Shown here: piece after piece, positions 10,178 through 22,230 of the stretch
Layout of the letters: every line of letters starts with the position of its first letter
Position numbering within the stretch: the stretch's first letter is position 1
Assembly: GCA_963576475.1 (NCBI GenBank)
Contig: OY754981.1
Coordinates: 15,818,716-15,882,715 of the forward strand
DNA: 64,000 nt
Origin: Molanna angustata
Taxonomy: Eukaryota; Arthropoda; Insecta; Trichoptera; Molannidae
Direction: 5' to 3'
The notes under the pieces: generated by a model
Databases searched by the model: none
Seen by the model: only the letters and a program-made list of their open reading frames with translations
What the model was told of the DNA's origin: nothing
Position numbers and translations under genes: made by a program

Positions 10178-11862
10178 TCTATATTATAAATTTGAATGTT
10201 TGTATGTATCTATGTATGTATCTATGTATGTGTTGAATGCGCTCCTAAACCGCTCATCCGATTGCGATGAAACTTTGGTGAACTGTCGAGAGTATACCAG
10301 GGATGGTTTCTGGATCAAAAAATTTTAACTTCTTCTTCTTCTTCATCGAGTATTAGGTCATTTTACCGATGAAGGTGGACTATCCTGAGAACCATTTATC
10401 CGATTGCAATGAAACTTTGATGAATTGTCGAGTGTAAGACTGGGATAGTTTCTGGATTAAAAAAAAATCTTCTTCTTCTTCATCGGGTATTAGGTCATTT
10501 TACCGATGAAGGTGGACTATCCTGGGACCCGTTCATCCGATTGCAATTAAACTTTGGTGAATTGTTGAGCGTATGACCGGGATGGTTTCTGGATTGAAAA
10601 ACTTTTCTTCTTCTTCTTCTTCATCGGGTATTAGGTCATTTTACCTATGAAGATAAAATGACCTAATACTCTGGGAGAAGAAGCTTTAACTGTCCTTCCA
10701 TCTCTTTGCAGGTCTTCCAGGACAGTTTCTCGATTTTAACTTTTTTCTTCTTCTTCATCGTGTATTTGAACATTTTACCTATGAAGGTGGAGTATCCTAG
10801 GAGAATAAGGTCCAACACTGTCCTTCTATCTCTTCGCAGGTCTTCCAGGACGGTTTCTGGATTCACACTTTTTTCTTCTTCTTCTTCTTTAATGTGTTTT
10901 TAGTAATTTTACCTATGATGTTGAAGAATACTGGAAAAAGAAGGTCCAACTGTACTTTCATCACATCGCAGGTCTTCCAGGACAGTTTCTGGACATAAAC
11001 ATTTTTTTAACTTCTTCTTTTTTATCGTGTATTTGGTCATTTTACCTATGAAGTTGGAAAATCCTGGATAAAGAAGTTCCAATTATCCCAGGATTGTTTC
11101 GGGAATTAAACTTTTCTTAACCTACTGAAGGGACGGAAGGTAATGAAGGGATGGGACGTACTGAAGGGCCTGAAAAGACGGGAGGGCCTGAAGGGACGGA
11201 AGGGCCTGAAGGGACGGAAAGGCCTGAGGGGACGGAAGGGCCTGAAAAGACGGGAGGTCCTGAAGGGAATTAAACTTTTCTTAACCTACTGAAGGGACGG
11301 AAGGTAATGGAGGGATGGGACGTATTGTAGGGCCTGAAGGGACGGAAGGGCCTGAAGGGACGGAAAGGCCTGGGGGGACGGAAGGGCCTGAAAGGACGGA
11401 AGGGCCTGAAGGGGCGGAAGGGCCTGAAGGGACGGAAGTGCCTGAAGGGATGGAAGGGCCTGAAGGGCCTGAAGGGACGGAAGAGCCTGAAGGGACGGAA
11501 GGGCCTGAAGGGACGGAAGGGCCTGAAGGGACGGAAGGGCCTGAAGGGACGGAAGGGCCTGAAGGGACGGAAGGGACGGAAGGGCCTGAAGGGACGGAAG
11601 GGACGGAAGGGCCTGAAGGGACGGAAGGGCCTGAAGGGACGGAAGGGCCTGAAGGGACGGACGGGCCTGAAGGGACGGAAGGGCCTGGGAGCAACCGAAG
11701 GGACGGGAGTAACCGAAGGGACGGGAGTAACCGAAGGGACGGGAGTAACCGAAGGGACGGGAGTAACCGAAGGGACGGGAGTAACCGAAGGGACGGGAGT
11801 AACCGAAGGGACGGGAGGTACTGAAGGGACGGAAGGTACGAAGTTTGCCGGGTGTTCACTAG
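10178..11862 (+). mobile_element. Helitron family A, second tandem copy (A2)
   Basis: The copy begins TCTATATTATAAATTTG directly after the CTAG of A1, with no spacer. It ends CTAG at 11859-11862 followed by T. The first ~190 bp is almost identical to A1. The centre has about six ~140-bp units, three of which hold a CTTGCAGGTCTTCCAGGAC-like segment that A1 lacks. The right part is a different mix of 18-bp-unit minisatellites. The last 3'-hairpin arm is eroded: GGCAA is replaced by minisatellite sequence, while the TTTGCCGGGTGTTCACTAG tail is kept. Confidence 0.85.
11132..11838 (+). repeat. compound 18-bp minisatellites of Helitron A2
   Basis: Two main unit types are present: GGGCCTGAAGGGACGGAA (about 11160-11690, with unit-size slips) and GGGACGGGAGTAACCGAA (about 11695-11815, about seven copies). 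A segment around 11105-11150 is partly duplicated at 11263-11310 (TTAAACTTTTCTTAACCTAC). Long open frames here are again products of the period. Confidence 0.9.
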
Positions 11863-12260
11863 TTTTATATAAAAAATATTAACATTGTAGTAGTACATCT
11901 CAATTTTTTTTAACAATTTTTATAAAAATTGAATTTAGTGACGACATCGCTTCATACAATTTGTATGGTACCTAGTCCTAGTCACCCATACACAATATCA
12001 AAGAAGACTTAAAAGTTTGATACTTCATCTCTAAACATACAATATACATACATATACCATCATGCTGTTTTCATATTCCGGGTAGGAAAAAAAGACTGAC
12101 CTCCATACTATCCTATCTTGACTACCTAGGTACATGTGTTGTATAGAAAACTAAATATCATAAATAATAAATAATTTGTATTTATGGGTTTGGTACTTAT
12201 TCTTCAACTATACATACTATCGCTATCGACAGTTGGATCTCATGTGTTACATGCAACTAG

Positions 12261-13190
12261 TATACCTAAATTTTATAAGCTTATTCATTCAATTTTTGTA
12301 TTATTCTTTGCCATATATTAGTTAACACAATTTCAAAATTACCAATATGAAAAAAATACACAAATAATTAAAATAAATCACTTACTTATTATGAATATAA
12401 AAGCACAATTTTCGGCGATTTTTTTTTAAATCAAGAAATTATGAAGTAATCCTTAACATAATTTGAATCATCATTTTATTATTACGAAACCGAATGTAAA
12501 CGATTTCGTACTATTAATTTCATTTGAAACGAAACTGGATTTTCAATCGTTTGTATAATGGAATCTTATACAAGCCTCCGATTTCTTACTCAGAAAAAGA
12601 AAATTGGATTATGTGGGTAACTTAATAAAACCTACTTAAATAAGGAAAATTGTTGAACACATTAAGTACACCTCAAGCCTGAAAATCCATCATGATCAAA
12701 TCTCACCTAGCGTGAAATCCATATTAGATTAACATTTAATAAAACTTCGCCCATTATATAAGGAAATGTGCGATAAATTTATTTTGTCACCAGCCCTGCT
12801 ACGTTGCATCGAAGCAGAATCTACTAACACTAAATTATAATAAGATTTCTGGATTAAAATAAAATGGAAATTTGTATATACAACAGAGCCTCGATAATCC
12901 GAATCAGCGAAAAAAAAACTACACCTGTTCGGATTAAAGAATAAAGGTTCTAAAAACAGCCGATTTTTATTCGGAAAATTATTAAAAAAATGTTTTTCTT
13001 TTTACTATGCCTACATAAATGATAAAAAAACAGTAACATTTACTTAGTAATAAACTCATAAACTTTATCTGGAAAATTCTATTAATCGACCAGGAGAAAG
13101 CTTTATCCCACAATGTAGGCAACATTTTCTTGTTAATTCGGTTTGAATATTCTTTACTAAAAAAAGAAGCACTTAGATCACTTTCGAAAG
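12261..13190. other. AT-rich sequence; possible relic of a pogo-like end
   Basis: No gene is seen. CCTCGATAATCCGAATCAG near 12892 followed by TTCGGATTAAAG near 12929 resembles the ends of pogo/jerky-type DNA transposons. No matching second end was found, so this is only a suggestion. Confidence 0.3.
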
Positions 13191-13199
13191 CAGAATAAT

Positions 13200-13612
13200 A
13201 ATGCAGTTGAAATGAGATCGTTAAGAAGAATCTGGAATAGAACGATGTATGAGAGGGAAAGAGATGAGGACATAAGGAAAGAATGCAAGATGTAGAAATA
13301 TGTCATTAATATAATGAAAGTGAACATATTGAGATGGTTTGGCCACATGGGGAGAATGAATGAGGAACGTCTGACGAAGAAAATGTATACTGCGGACAAG
13401 AATGGAATGAAATGTTGAGGCCGCCAAAGAAAGGGATGGCACGACCATGTGAATGATAATATGATAAACGGAAATGTTAGAAGCGTGAACAACAAACGAA
13501 CATGTATAAGACGATGCATGGATGTTGACGAGGCGATGGATGCGTGCCAGGATAAAAAAATAAGGCATTCGATTCTCTCTATTAACCCCGCGAGGGACTT
13601 GGCGTGTATGTA
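13200..13612 (+). pseudogene. LINE reverse-transcriptase ORF, C-terminal remnant
   Basis: Translation gives blocks shared with the minus-strand copies at 45600-45910 and 58950-59225: ILRWFGHMGRMNEERLTKK, KGWHDHVND, a CIRRCMDVDEA block and INPARDL. These form the C-terminal tail of a non-LTR retrotransposon polyprotein. At least two in-frame stops occur (in KM*KYV and KC*GRQ). The copy is 5'-truncated. Its 3' boundary is near 13612. Confidence 0.8.
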
Positions 13613-13947
13613 AAATATTTAGTTGATAGAGGTAATAAGATTTTGTAAATTCGCTTCGAAGGGTTAACAAGGCGTAGCCTAATCTTGTGTTTCCGCGGGA
13701 TTAATTTTATATTGATTTGATCGTCTTCTTTTTCTCCCTAAAAATCCTTCCGTTAACGAATCTGTTAAGCGGGTAGATAAGGAAATGGACGTTAACACAT
13801 TTGGCAGGGCTTATAAGCTGAAATTTCAAATGCTTTTAGTTTTCTGGAAAGTTCGGTCGTAAATACCGGAAATTTTATTAAAACGAAAAGAGACGTCAAA
13901 ACTCGTTGGAATAAAACAAAATAATATTGGATATTTCAAAATTTATT

Positions 13948-14200
13948 TTATTTAACCATCCAAATATTAATTTACTGTCGAAATATTAAAAAATAAAAAT
14001 GTAGGTATATAAATGATTTAACCATCCAAATATTAATTAATTGTCGAAATATTAAAAAATAAAAATGTAGGTATATAAATGATTTAACCATCCAAATATT
14101 AATTTATTGTCGAAATATTAAAAAATAAATGATTTAACCATCCAAATATTAATTTATTGTCGAGATATTAAAAAATAAAAATGTAGGTATATAAATGAAA
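13948..14200 (+). repeat. 66-bp tandem repeat, four copies
   Basis: The landmark ACCATCCAAATATTAATT recurs at 13955, 14021, 14087 and 14137, giving periods of 66, 66 and 50 bp. The third unit has lost 16 bp. Confidence 0.9.
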
Positions 14201-15800
14201 ATATTCTGTTTCACTTGGAGCATTATTTATTTTACAAAAATGATCTTTTAAAACAATTTCAAAGACAAAAAAATGTACGAAAAAAATATTTTCATGTCGT
14301 ATAATAATTTGTATTTGCTTTTACTCATGAATCTCATTATATTTCTCCGTGTGTTTTGTTAGAATATTTTTTTTTGGCGTAAAGCTTATTATTATTATTT
14401 TACCTAAAGTAAAATTGGATTTAATTTTATTAAGTGAATTTATGGTTTAAACAAGTAGAATGTGTTTAATTTTAAAGTGCACTTCGTGATAGTGTTGCTA
14501 TGATTGCATTTTGGATTGCGTATTAAAAACAGAATATTCCCTACAATTTGGGATTTTACACTAGAACGACCTATATCCAATGTAACCAATGTTTTATAAA
14601 TATAATAGTTACGATACAAGTCTTTAAATTCGGTAAGCAAAAAGCAAGGCGCATACCTCACTTAATTCTTATCGCACTTTAGTTGCACGCAAGATGTTGT
14701 AGTGTTCGGACGTATTGTCGCAGTCAAAATGCTATCTAGAATGACCAGATATATCATTTCGTACTGCATATGACATGTACCTATTCGATAATTATGTAAT
14801 ATAATATTTATATCGATTTTTCGACAGTTATTTTTATTTCAAGTAAACAGGAGAGTACTGAAGTCATATTCGAGTTGTATTTAGGTAAACAGAGGTATTC
14901 TGTTTTTGTATTCACTTTTTCACACAGCTATATACAAAAGAATATAAGTTCATCTCTTTCACAGTCAACAGTTGGTGTGAGAGATAATTAACTCTTTCTG
15001 ACTTAATGTATTCTGTCATGTGTGCTCTTTCCTGGTGACATTGTTAGAATTCGTTTAACTGTACCATTTTTGTAGAGCGTTTTGTTATATCATAAGTCGC
15101 CAGAATGTGGCAACTAGTTATTAGGTGCGTGTTAAATAAATATTTGACATAGTATCTTTTGGTTGCTCGAGAAGTAATATCAAATAAAATGTCAACTGCT
15201 TGTCTTCTATTTGACAGTGTATGAATGAATGAACGAATGAAGAATTTATTAAATATAATGTGAATATGAGATACAATTTTACAGGGTATGACATACACAT
15301 TAACATAGCCCCTATTACAATTTCAATTAACATTTTTTTTCACTATTCAAATTTGGAAATTTTATCCAAAGTTCTGAGGCAGTAGTAGTTTAAAATTCCC
15401 ATGGTTACTTATAGATCATAAAATTAATCTTCCTGTTTATTTGCTAACCAGGATTAGCACTCAAAAACACTCTGCCGGACTGTCAAAAAGAAAAACAAAG
15501 AAAATAAACACTCATCAAACCTTCACGGATAAAAATAAACCTCAAAGAATCACGAGAAACCATCATCAAAACTTCTTTAACAGTCTGTTTCAGCCAACGA
15601 GTTATGAAGTCTCGAATTTTTTTTCCGCCATGAGATATGTTTCTTTCAATATCCGCCATTCCTTTAATTAACTACCACGGTGCTACGAAATTACAAGAAT
15701 CTGCTAATTTTTATGAATAACATTAAAATATTATTTTTTCAATATTTGAAACTCATGAAAAAACTCCATAATCAACTAGATTTATGAAAAAAGTATATCT
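14200..15800. other. AT-rich stretch without supported features
   Basis: Several short open frames occur on both strands. None shows family motifs or codon bias that would separate it from chance. Confidence 0.5.
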
Positions 15801-15801
15801 A

Positions 15802-15934
15802 ATTTAAAGTTCTATTTTTTTTTCACAAACGCCACTCGCATTCACCGGTATCGCTCAATGCACCATTCTCAGCATTGAGCGATACCGGTAAATGGGAGTC
15901 GCTTTTGAGAAACAATTAAATGGAACTTTAAATT
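15802..15934. mobile_element. palindromic MITE, ~60-bp arms
   Basis: The arms 15802-15861 and 15872-15934 are reverse complements with a few mismatches. The inner part, GCATTGAGCGATACCGGT, is perfect and the loop is 10 nt. No ORF. The outer boundary and target duplication are not clear. Confidence 0.65.
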
Positions 15935-17505
15935 ATACACTGAAAAAAATATTATGACAGTCGAACTGGCTACCTGCATTTTAGCCAAACCTTTGTTATC
16001 AGTTATAATAGTTTATCTATTTATTACATACGGTTTGGCTATTTACACAAAAAAATAGTTGCACAAAACCAAATGTTTTATTGTCACTATATTTCGGTTA
16101 ATTTGAACATGAAATTTTGTGATTACTAATAAAAAAAATTCAGGGTATATTTTTTTCATTAATTGAGTTTAAAATATTGTCTTAATGTTGATTTATAAAG
16201 CTATAAATTTTAATACTAAATGTATGTGTTGTATTTATGTATTAAAATATAAAATATATACATAAATACAGTAAATAATTCTTTAGAAAACTGCTATAAT
16301 ATGTTACTTTAAAAAAATAACAAGTTCTGAGGGGAGATGAGAAAGGCTCATGACAGAGAGAAGTGAAAATTACTAGAAGATACCTACATCCAGCAGCGAA
16401 GGAATGCCTAAGAAAATAGAAAAATATACAAAAATTATATCATAATTTATATAAAAATCTTGAACCTTTGAAATTTTTTTAAATAATCGTTTCTCAACGA
16501 TTGCTAGATCTGCGATGTTTGCTTGATGTCTGTAATATATTCAAAGCACCCTTGAGGTGAGGTTATCACAAAAACGGCGCTATAAAAATCATCCTAATTT
16601 ATTATTATTATTATTATTTATGATTTTACTAGCCATAATATTATTGTGTTGGCAGAATAACTTGTTTTTACGTTGAAAACTTGGTACAATTTCATTGTAC
16701 GACTTAGCAAAAGTTACTTTTTTTTGCACGTGTATTGTTTACCTAATTTCGCGATGAAAAAAAAATAAAGTATGTGTAATAAAAGATTATCAAAACATTT
16801 TCTCAATCCTCTGTGGAATTTGCAAAACAAAATTTCGTCACCATGTTTTTTTAAACTCTCCATTTGAAAACCCCGTACCAACCGGAGGTTTTTGCTTTGA
16901 AAATTATAAATATACATAAATACGTGCCGAAGATGATTTTTAAAGGAAATTTTCTTTTGGAAAAATAAATTTTTGGTTTATACTCTGAATTAATGGGGTA
17001 GCTTTGAAATCATCTTCTCAGAATTTATTAACATATTGATGCAAATATAATTTCCACCGAAGATTAAATTAGGTGAATATTTACGATGATGTTTTTGTGT
17101 GATCGCGGTATTTCGTAATATTGTAAAAAATAAATTAAATATAAGATGTATTTTCGAGGGAATCACAATATTTTTTCTAATTTAAATTCATGATGGACTG
17201 TGTATATAAATTCAAAAAACAAATATATATATATTTGATAAAAAACGCATAATCCGTTTTTTTCTTCTCGAATGAATTACCCGTCTATAAGTACCTACCT
17301 AGGTTTATTAATGTATGTTTATTGTCCACTAGCTATAATAGTGGTTTGTAATATGCACTTTATGTGATCCTAATTTCGTTAAGGATCATAAAAAGTGCAT
17401 TTTTTGTGACTTTCACAGTAGTAATTTTATGTATACGACGTAATATGGTGTATTGTTTATGACTTTCTATAAATTATGTCCTATTTATGTCCTGCGCTGA
17501 GCAGG
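15935..17505. other. AT-rich stretch without supported features
   Basis: No gene, RNA or clear repeat. Short ATT runs near 16600 are low complexity. Confidence 0.5.
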
Positions 17506-17514
17506 TGGTGTAAT

Positions 17515-17965
17515 ACGGATGGACAGTATCCCCAATGAGAATGTCAGAAGGACATTTAAAGTGGCGCCGATAGCTGAAAAGCTGAAAGAAATTTGGATGA
17601 GATGATATGCCCCCTAGACAACATGCCATTTAAGCTAAGCGTTATTTCGCTAAGCGATAGTAAATGTATAGAATTGGTGACGGTCACGTGACGTCACAGC
17701 CACCAATTCCATACATTTACTATCGCTTAGCGAGATAACGCTTAGCTTAAATGGCATGTTGTCTAGGGGGCTGGTCAGGTGATGCCAAGAAATGGAGATT
17801 TATCGGTAAAGAAAGCGCTCAAAATCACAGCTAGATCTAGGGGTAGAAGCAGAAACAGCAACATGGTGGTCCAGTTTTCTGAAGGAGGTGGCGGCTCAGG
17901 ATGTTCCCGTTGTGAAAACCCAGGACGGAAGGTCCTGGCCCATACATACAAGGAAGCCCGACCCT
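17515..17965 (+). pseudogene. LINE C-terminal remnant interrupted by a MITE
   Basis: Before the MITE the translation reads VRRTFKVAPIAEKLKE. After it, an ATWWSSFLKEVAAQDVP block and then a VVKTQDGRSWP block run to a stop at about 17966. This is the tail of a LINE polyprotein in which a Trp-Tyr-Gly-His type region would fall at the MITE insertion point. It is related to the minus-strand copy at 23420-23720 (APIPEKMREGRLR). A frameshift is present between the two conserved blocks. Confidence 0.7.
17609..17771. mobile_element. 163-bp palindromic MITE
   Basis: About 70-bp arms starting GCCCCCTAGACAACATGCC pair with the right end, with very few mismatches. The centre is ACGGTCACGTGACGTCACAGC, itself rich in palindromes. 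It sits inside a LINE tail, so it is younger than that LINE. The target duplication is not resolved. Confidence 0.8.
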
Positions 17966-18444
17966 GGATAAACCAGAATAGAGGGCAAGAAAAAAAAAAT
18001 TTATGTAGGTACTCCCCAAACTATTAATTTGTTCTACTTCAAATTATTACTAATATGAAATCCCCATATCTTTATATCCAAAGAAATAAAGAATACTAAA
18101 ACATACATCATTCCATTGATGTATCATAATATGTGTGTTTGTTCATGTATGATTTGATTTAATTACTTTTACTTTTATGTTGACTTTGCTTTGTATTGAT
18201 ATTTTTTATTTTGTTATAAGTGCTTCCCTCATCAAGCACAAGATTGTAATCTTTTTGATGAGGTACTGCAGGGAAAAATATGTAAGAATATTATTACTAG
18301 TGAATTTATATATTGATTTGTATTATAAAATATATTAAAAATAAAATAAATAAATAAGTGCTGGCCATGATTAAATAATATGTTCCACATGATGTAAAGA
18401 GTGCATAAATTATATAAGTATGTGGCAGGTATATTTTTTGACAA

Positions 18445-18625
18445 ATTTATATCTCAATCGAGACGAAGTTGGAATATGAGGTAAAGGAGAACCGGGAAAT
18501 CAAGGCACTTGCAGAGCTTATTATCGTATATACGTATTCATCTTCTGGATGAAAATTGTTGAGAAATTGATTTAAAAAACGAGTGGGTTGTGGTCAACGC
18601 TAAACTCTTCACTAACTCTTCACGT
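18445..18625. repeat. fragments of two dispersed repeat families
   Basis: 18449-18525 matches the direct repeats at 47126-47205 and 47675-47750 (GAGACGAAGTTGGAATAT, GAACCGGGAAATCAAGGCA). 18583-18618 is the reverse complement of the GGCCACAACCCACTCGTT motif found near 33750 and, diverged, in 1640-2340. Confidence 0.6.
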
Positions 18626-18629
18626 ATGG

Positions 18630-20340
18630 AAAATATCCAGCGTTTTCATGATGAGTTTGTAAATTATTTTTGATTTAAATATTTTATTATGAAAAATTGA
18701 TAATTTTCAATGCTATTTTATGAAAGTGATGTGCCTTTTTACCAATTTGATAATAAAAATATCAAATTTTATGTTTCCCGAGCTTGGGGTTACTTTGAAT
18801 ATTTGATCGTTAAAAAAATTGAGAAGCACTATTAAGATATCCTTAAAAATCGAAGTGGGTCTAAGAGACTATTAGATATACAAATTTGAATAGGATCGAA
18901 TGACTACTTTAATTTATAATTGATAAAGTAAAATGAACACGCTGTACATAGCACACAGCACATAGCACACACACACACACACGCACACAGATACATTGTG
19001 ATGAAACTTTCAGAATACAATCTCAGCATGATACTAGTTGATAATCTGAAAAAATAGCCTTAAAAATTGCGAACTCATAACTCCCCACTATATCTCCTTG
19101 GGCTAGTGAAGAGTAATATGCCTTAAATTGTGATATCACTACTCTTCACAATTACATAGTAGTTGAATTAAAAATTAACGAATTTCCAATGGATATTACT
19201 TTTTTGTGTCAAAGGAAATTCAACTCGCAAAGAACAATGCTTTGTGATACAATTGATTTTATTCGTCTGCTGTTGTACAAAGAAATGTATGGAATAAACA
19301 TGTAAATTGAAAATAATTTATTACATACAACGAAAATACGGTATAGAGATTTACAATCGAGCAAGAAAAAATCCAAATGCCGTTTACATGGACCCTTTAA
19401 GGAAATGTCAGGATGTTGTAAATTTTAATGACCTCAACACAATTTATGCTGGCCCATACGCTGTCACTCTTCATATAATAGTTTCACGTGAAATTTCTTC
19501 GTAAAAAAAAGCACGTAGTTTTCCCTAGGGGATCTTTTTGTGTAGGTATTTCCTAAACCAACAGAACGCGTTGAACGTGGTATTTCGTATCGCATATTAT
19601 TACATTCGGGCATTACGAATTTGGTATATTTGTATGGAAGTATATTTCCTCAATGGTCCTTCGAGCCGTTTATAGGCGTCTCGTGCTTCTTGAATCTAAC
19701 GGAAGAGTGTGAAATAATGTATTTCACAAAAAAAAACCTCAGAGGAGTTCGTGGCGCATCTTTCAATGTCACGTTGAGCATAATGGTTCAATGGTTTTTT
19801 CATGTGATACAAGTTTTTCCATCATGTGTTGACTCTGAATTATATTATTTTTGTTCACATAAATTATATAAAAGCAGAGGTACAGAATGTCAAGACTGAT
19901 ACTATGATATACTGATCGACTTGTTCCGCTAAATTAAGTTTATTTTTTTTATATTCGTAAGATTGTAACACTGCGTAATATTTTTAGGTAAGCTTTTGAC
20001 AGAGTTTTGATAAGCAACTATCTTTGGCATATTCTAACAAGCATATATATCTTCACTTAACAACTTTTTGACACGACAATTTTGATGTTTTGTCATAAAA
20101 AAAAAACTATTGGGAGTGTACATAGATAATTGAAGCGGATGAAAGTGACGTAACGAAAAATGTAATAAATTAAGTTACAAAATTTCAAAAAATGTACGCT
20201 ATATATATGAATATATTAAAATCAAATTTGTTTGATGTGAAATTATATAAAATAATAATATTGCCACATTCAAAATAACCTTATTTAGGGTATGTTTGTA
20301 TCAAACAAAATTGTTTATCGTTATACATAAATATTCTCCT
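18630..20340. other. AT-rich stretch, no gene supported
   Basis: It holds a short CA run (18966-18988) and a segment near 19040-19120 (AACTCATAACTCCCCACTAT) also found near 38225, which is another dispersed repeat. Open frames at 19307-19504 and 19621-19899 have no recognisable domain. Confidence 0.5.
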
Positions 20341-20489
20341 TGTATCAGGAGGACTATTTTGGCTGACTAGGCCCTAATCAACTGGTAATCTTCTTCTTTG
20401 CCTGACTTAGACAGGATAAGGACAGAAAAAGAAGAAGAAGAAAACCAGTTGATTAGGGCCTGGTAAGCCAAAATGGTTGTCCTGATGTA
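20341..20489. mobile_element. palindromic MITE-like inverted repeat, ~45-bp arms
   Basis: Arms 20341-20386 and 20443-20489 share ACCAGTTGATTAGGGCC and AGCCAAAAT as inverted copies. The loop contains inverted TTCTTCTT/AAGAAGAA tracts, so the hairpin extends further. No coding capacity. Confidence 0.65.
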
Positions 20490-21378
20490 AGGAAAATATA
20501 TATGTAGAATCCAAACCACTATTGATTTAAAAATACCTAGTATGATGGAGTTATATGCCTTAAAAACCGTCAGTATTGATAATTAAAAAAAAAAACATCT
20601 TTATTTATTGTAATTAACTTTGTTTAAAGCACGAATAAGTAATTTGAAAATACCGATTCGGTGAGACCAATTTTTCACTAAATCTTAGAATACACCATAT
20701 CTCATTTTTACCAAAAGCGGATAAGCTGTCAAAGATTACATTGAATGCGAAAATTTCAAACACAACAGAATAGTAGTTTCGTTTTATAAATGTAGGGATC
20801 ACACAACTACGTAAATATGTAATATGTTGAGAAATTGAATTTATTCAAAAATGTGATCAATTGCGAATACATAGTGGCAAAGGTGTTGATAATTTTTATT
20901 TTCCCGCAATCATTTTCCATTCAATTTTAATAAACTACTCTCTTATGCAATTCGCTATTATTATAACAGATTAAAATGTACCTAACTTAAAAATTATATT
21001 TGGATTGGATATAACTATACGTATACATCATACTATTATTTCGCTGTCGTATTTTATTGCCTCCCGTATAATATTCGGTTGGGTTTAGTCAAAATTTAAT
21101 GATAAAAACGAGTTGCTTTATATATTGAATAGAAAATGTTATCAACACCTTTGTTATTTGAGGTTAGGAATAAGTTTATTGTGTATTCGCATTTGATCAT
21201 ATTTTTCAAATAAATTATGTATCTCAACATATTATTTATGTAGGTGTATAATTTTTAGCACTATTTATATTTTTATATGTTGAAAAATTTCGCGTTTAAT
21301 GTTAAGTTTGAGGGCTCACCTGACCTTGTTTAAAATGAGCTGTGTTGTATCCCTAGGTCTAGTCAATTTTTCATACCG
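20490..21378. other. AT-rich intronic sequence
   Basis: No gene or repeat unit recognised. It lies upstream of receptor cyclase exon A and is probably intron. Confidence 0.4.
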
Positions 21379-21926
21379 AAATCCGTCGTATTTACTTGTT
21401 AGTTGTCATCCGTCGTATTTACTTGTTAGTCGTTATCCGTCGTATTTACTTGTTAGTTGTCATCCGTCGTATTTACTTGTTAGTCGTTATCCGTCGTATT
21501 TACTTGTTAGTTGTCATCCGTCGTATTTACTTGTTAGTCGTTATCCGTCGTATTTACTTGTTAGTTGTCACCCGTCGTATTTACTTGTTAGTTGTCATCC
21601 GTCGTATTTGCTTGTTAGTCGTTATCCGTCGTATTTACTTGTTAGTTGTCATCCGTCGTATTTACTTGTTAGTTGTCATCCGTCGTATTTACTTGTTAGT
21701 TGTCACCCGTCGTATTTACTTGTTAGTTGTCACCCGTCGTATTTACTTGTTAGTTGTCACCCGTCGTATTTACTTGTTAGTTGTCATCCGTCGTATTTAC
21801 TTGTTAGTTGTCATCCGTCGTATTTACTTGTTAGTTGTCACCCGTCGTATTTACTTGTTAGTTGTCACCCGTCGTATTTACTTGTTAGTTGTCATCCGTC
21901 GTATTTACTTGTTAGTTGTCATCCGT
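21379..21926 (+). repeat. 27-bp minisatellite, about 20 copies
   Basis: The unit is CCGTCGTATTTACTTGTTAG plus a variable seven-base end (TTGTCAT, TCGTTAT or TTGTCAC). In the left half the end variants mostly alternate, giving a 54-bp higher-order period. In the right half TTGTCAC and TTGTCAT come in blocks. The 27-bp period keeps two frames open (a Pro-Ser-Tyr-Leu-Leu-Val-Ser-Cys-His repeat), which is not evidence of coding. The array ends 190 bp before exon A. Confidence 0.95.
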
Positions 21927-22115
21927 CCAGAAGTGACCAAAACGAGGTCACTTCGAAATCCGGTTATATCAAATGACTTAACCATGGTTTAAACAAAGTC
22001 GATTGTTTTAAAAAAACTGTTAATTTTATAAGATTCAAGTAGCTTTTTCTTCATTTTATTTATTAATAAATATGTTGATATTATTCTTAATATTTGTTTT
22101 GTTTCCTTGTTTCAG

Positions 22116-22230
22116 TTGTCGTTGTATGTGCCAATCCATTGACAGTGAGGGAGATAATGCTTGCTGCGGAAGAATTGAAAATGGTTTCATCTGGTGAATA
22201 TGTCTTTTTCAACATTGAACTGTTTTCAAG
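22116..22230 (+). CDS. receptor guanylate cyclase, ligand-binding domain, exon A
   Basis: The exon is bounded by TTTCAG at 22110-22115 and GTAAGC at 22231. It enters at the second base of a codon and leaves after two bases. The translation includes PLTVREIMLAAEELKM and GEYVFFNIELF, matching the membrane guanylate cyclase / natriuretic peptide receptor extracellular fold. There the segment follows the second-lobe Val-rich strand and binds ligand outside the cell. It joins exon B as a serine codon (AG+T). Upstream exons were not recognised in the window. Confidence 0.93.

Noticed and set aside
11281..11916. 211-codon Pro-Ser-rich frame on the minus strand
   Set aside because: By-product of the second minisatellite; no start context, no family similarity.
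19307..19899. Upstream exons of the receptor cyclase gene
   Set aside because: The two short frames here do not resemble any part of the ectodomain, and their phases and splice signals do not fit.
21299..21992. 225- and 198-codon frames over the 27-bp array
   Set aside because: Period effect of a multiple-of-three unit. The array lies in intronic sequence before exon A.
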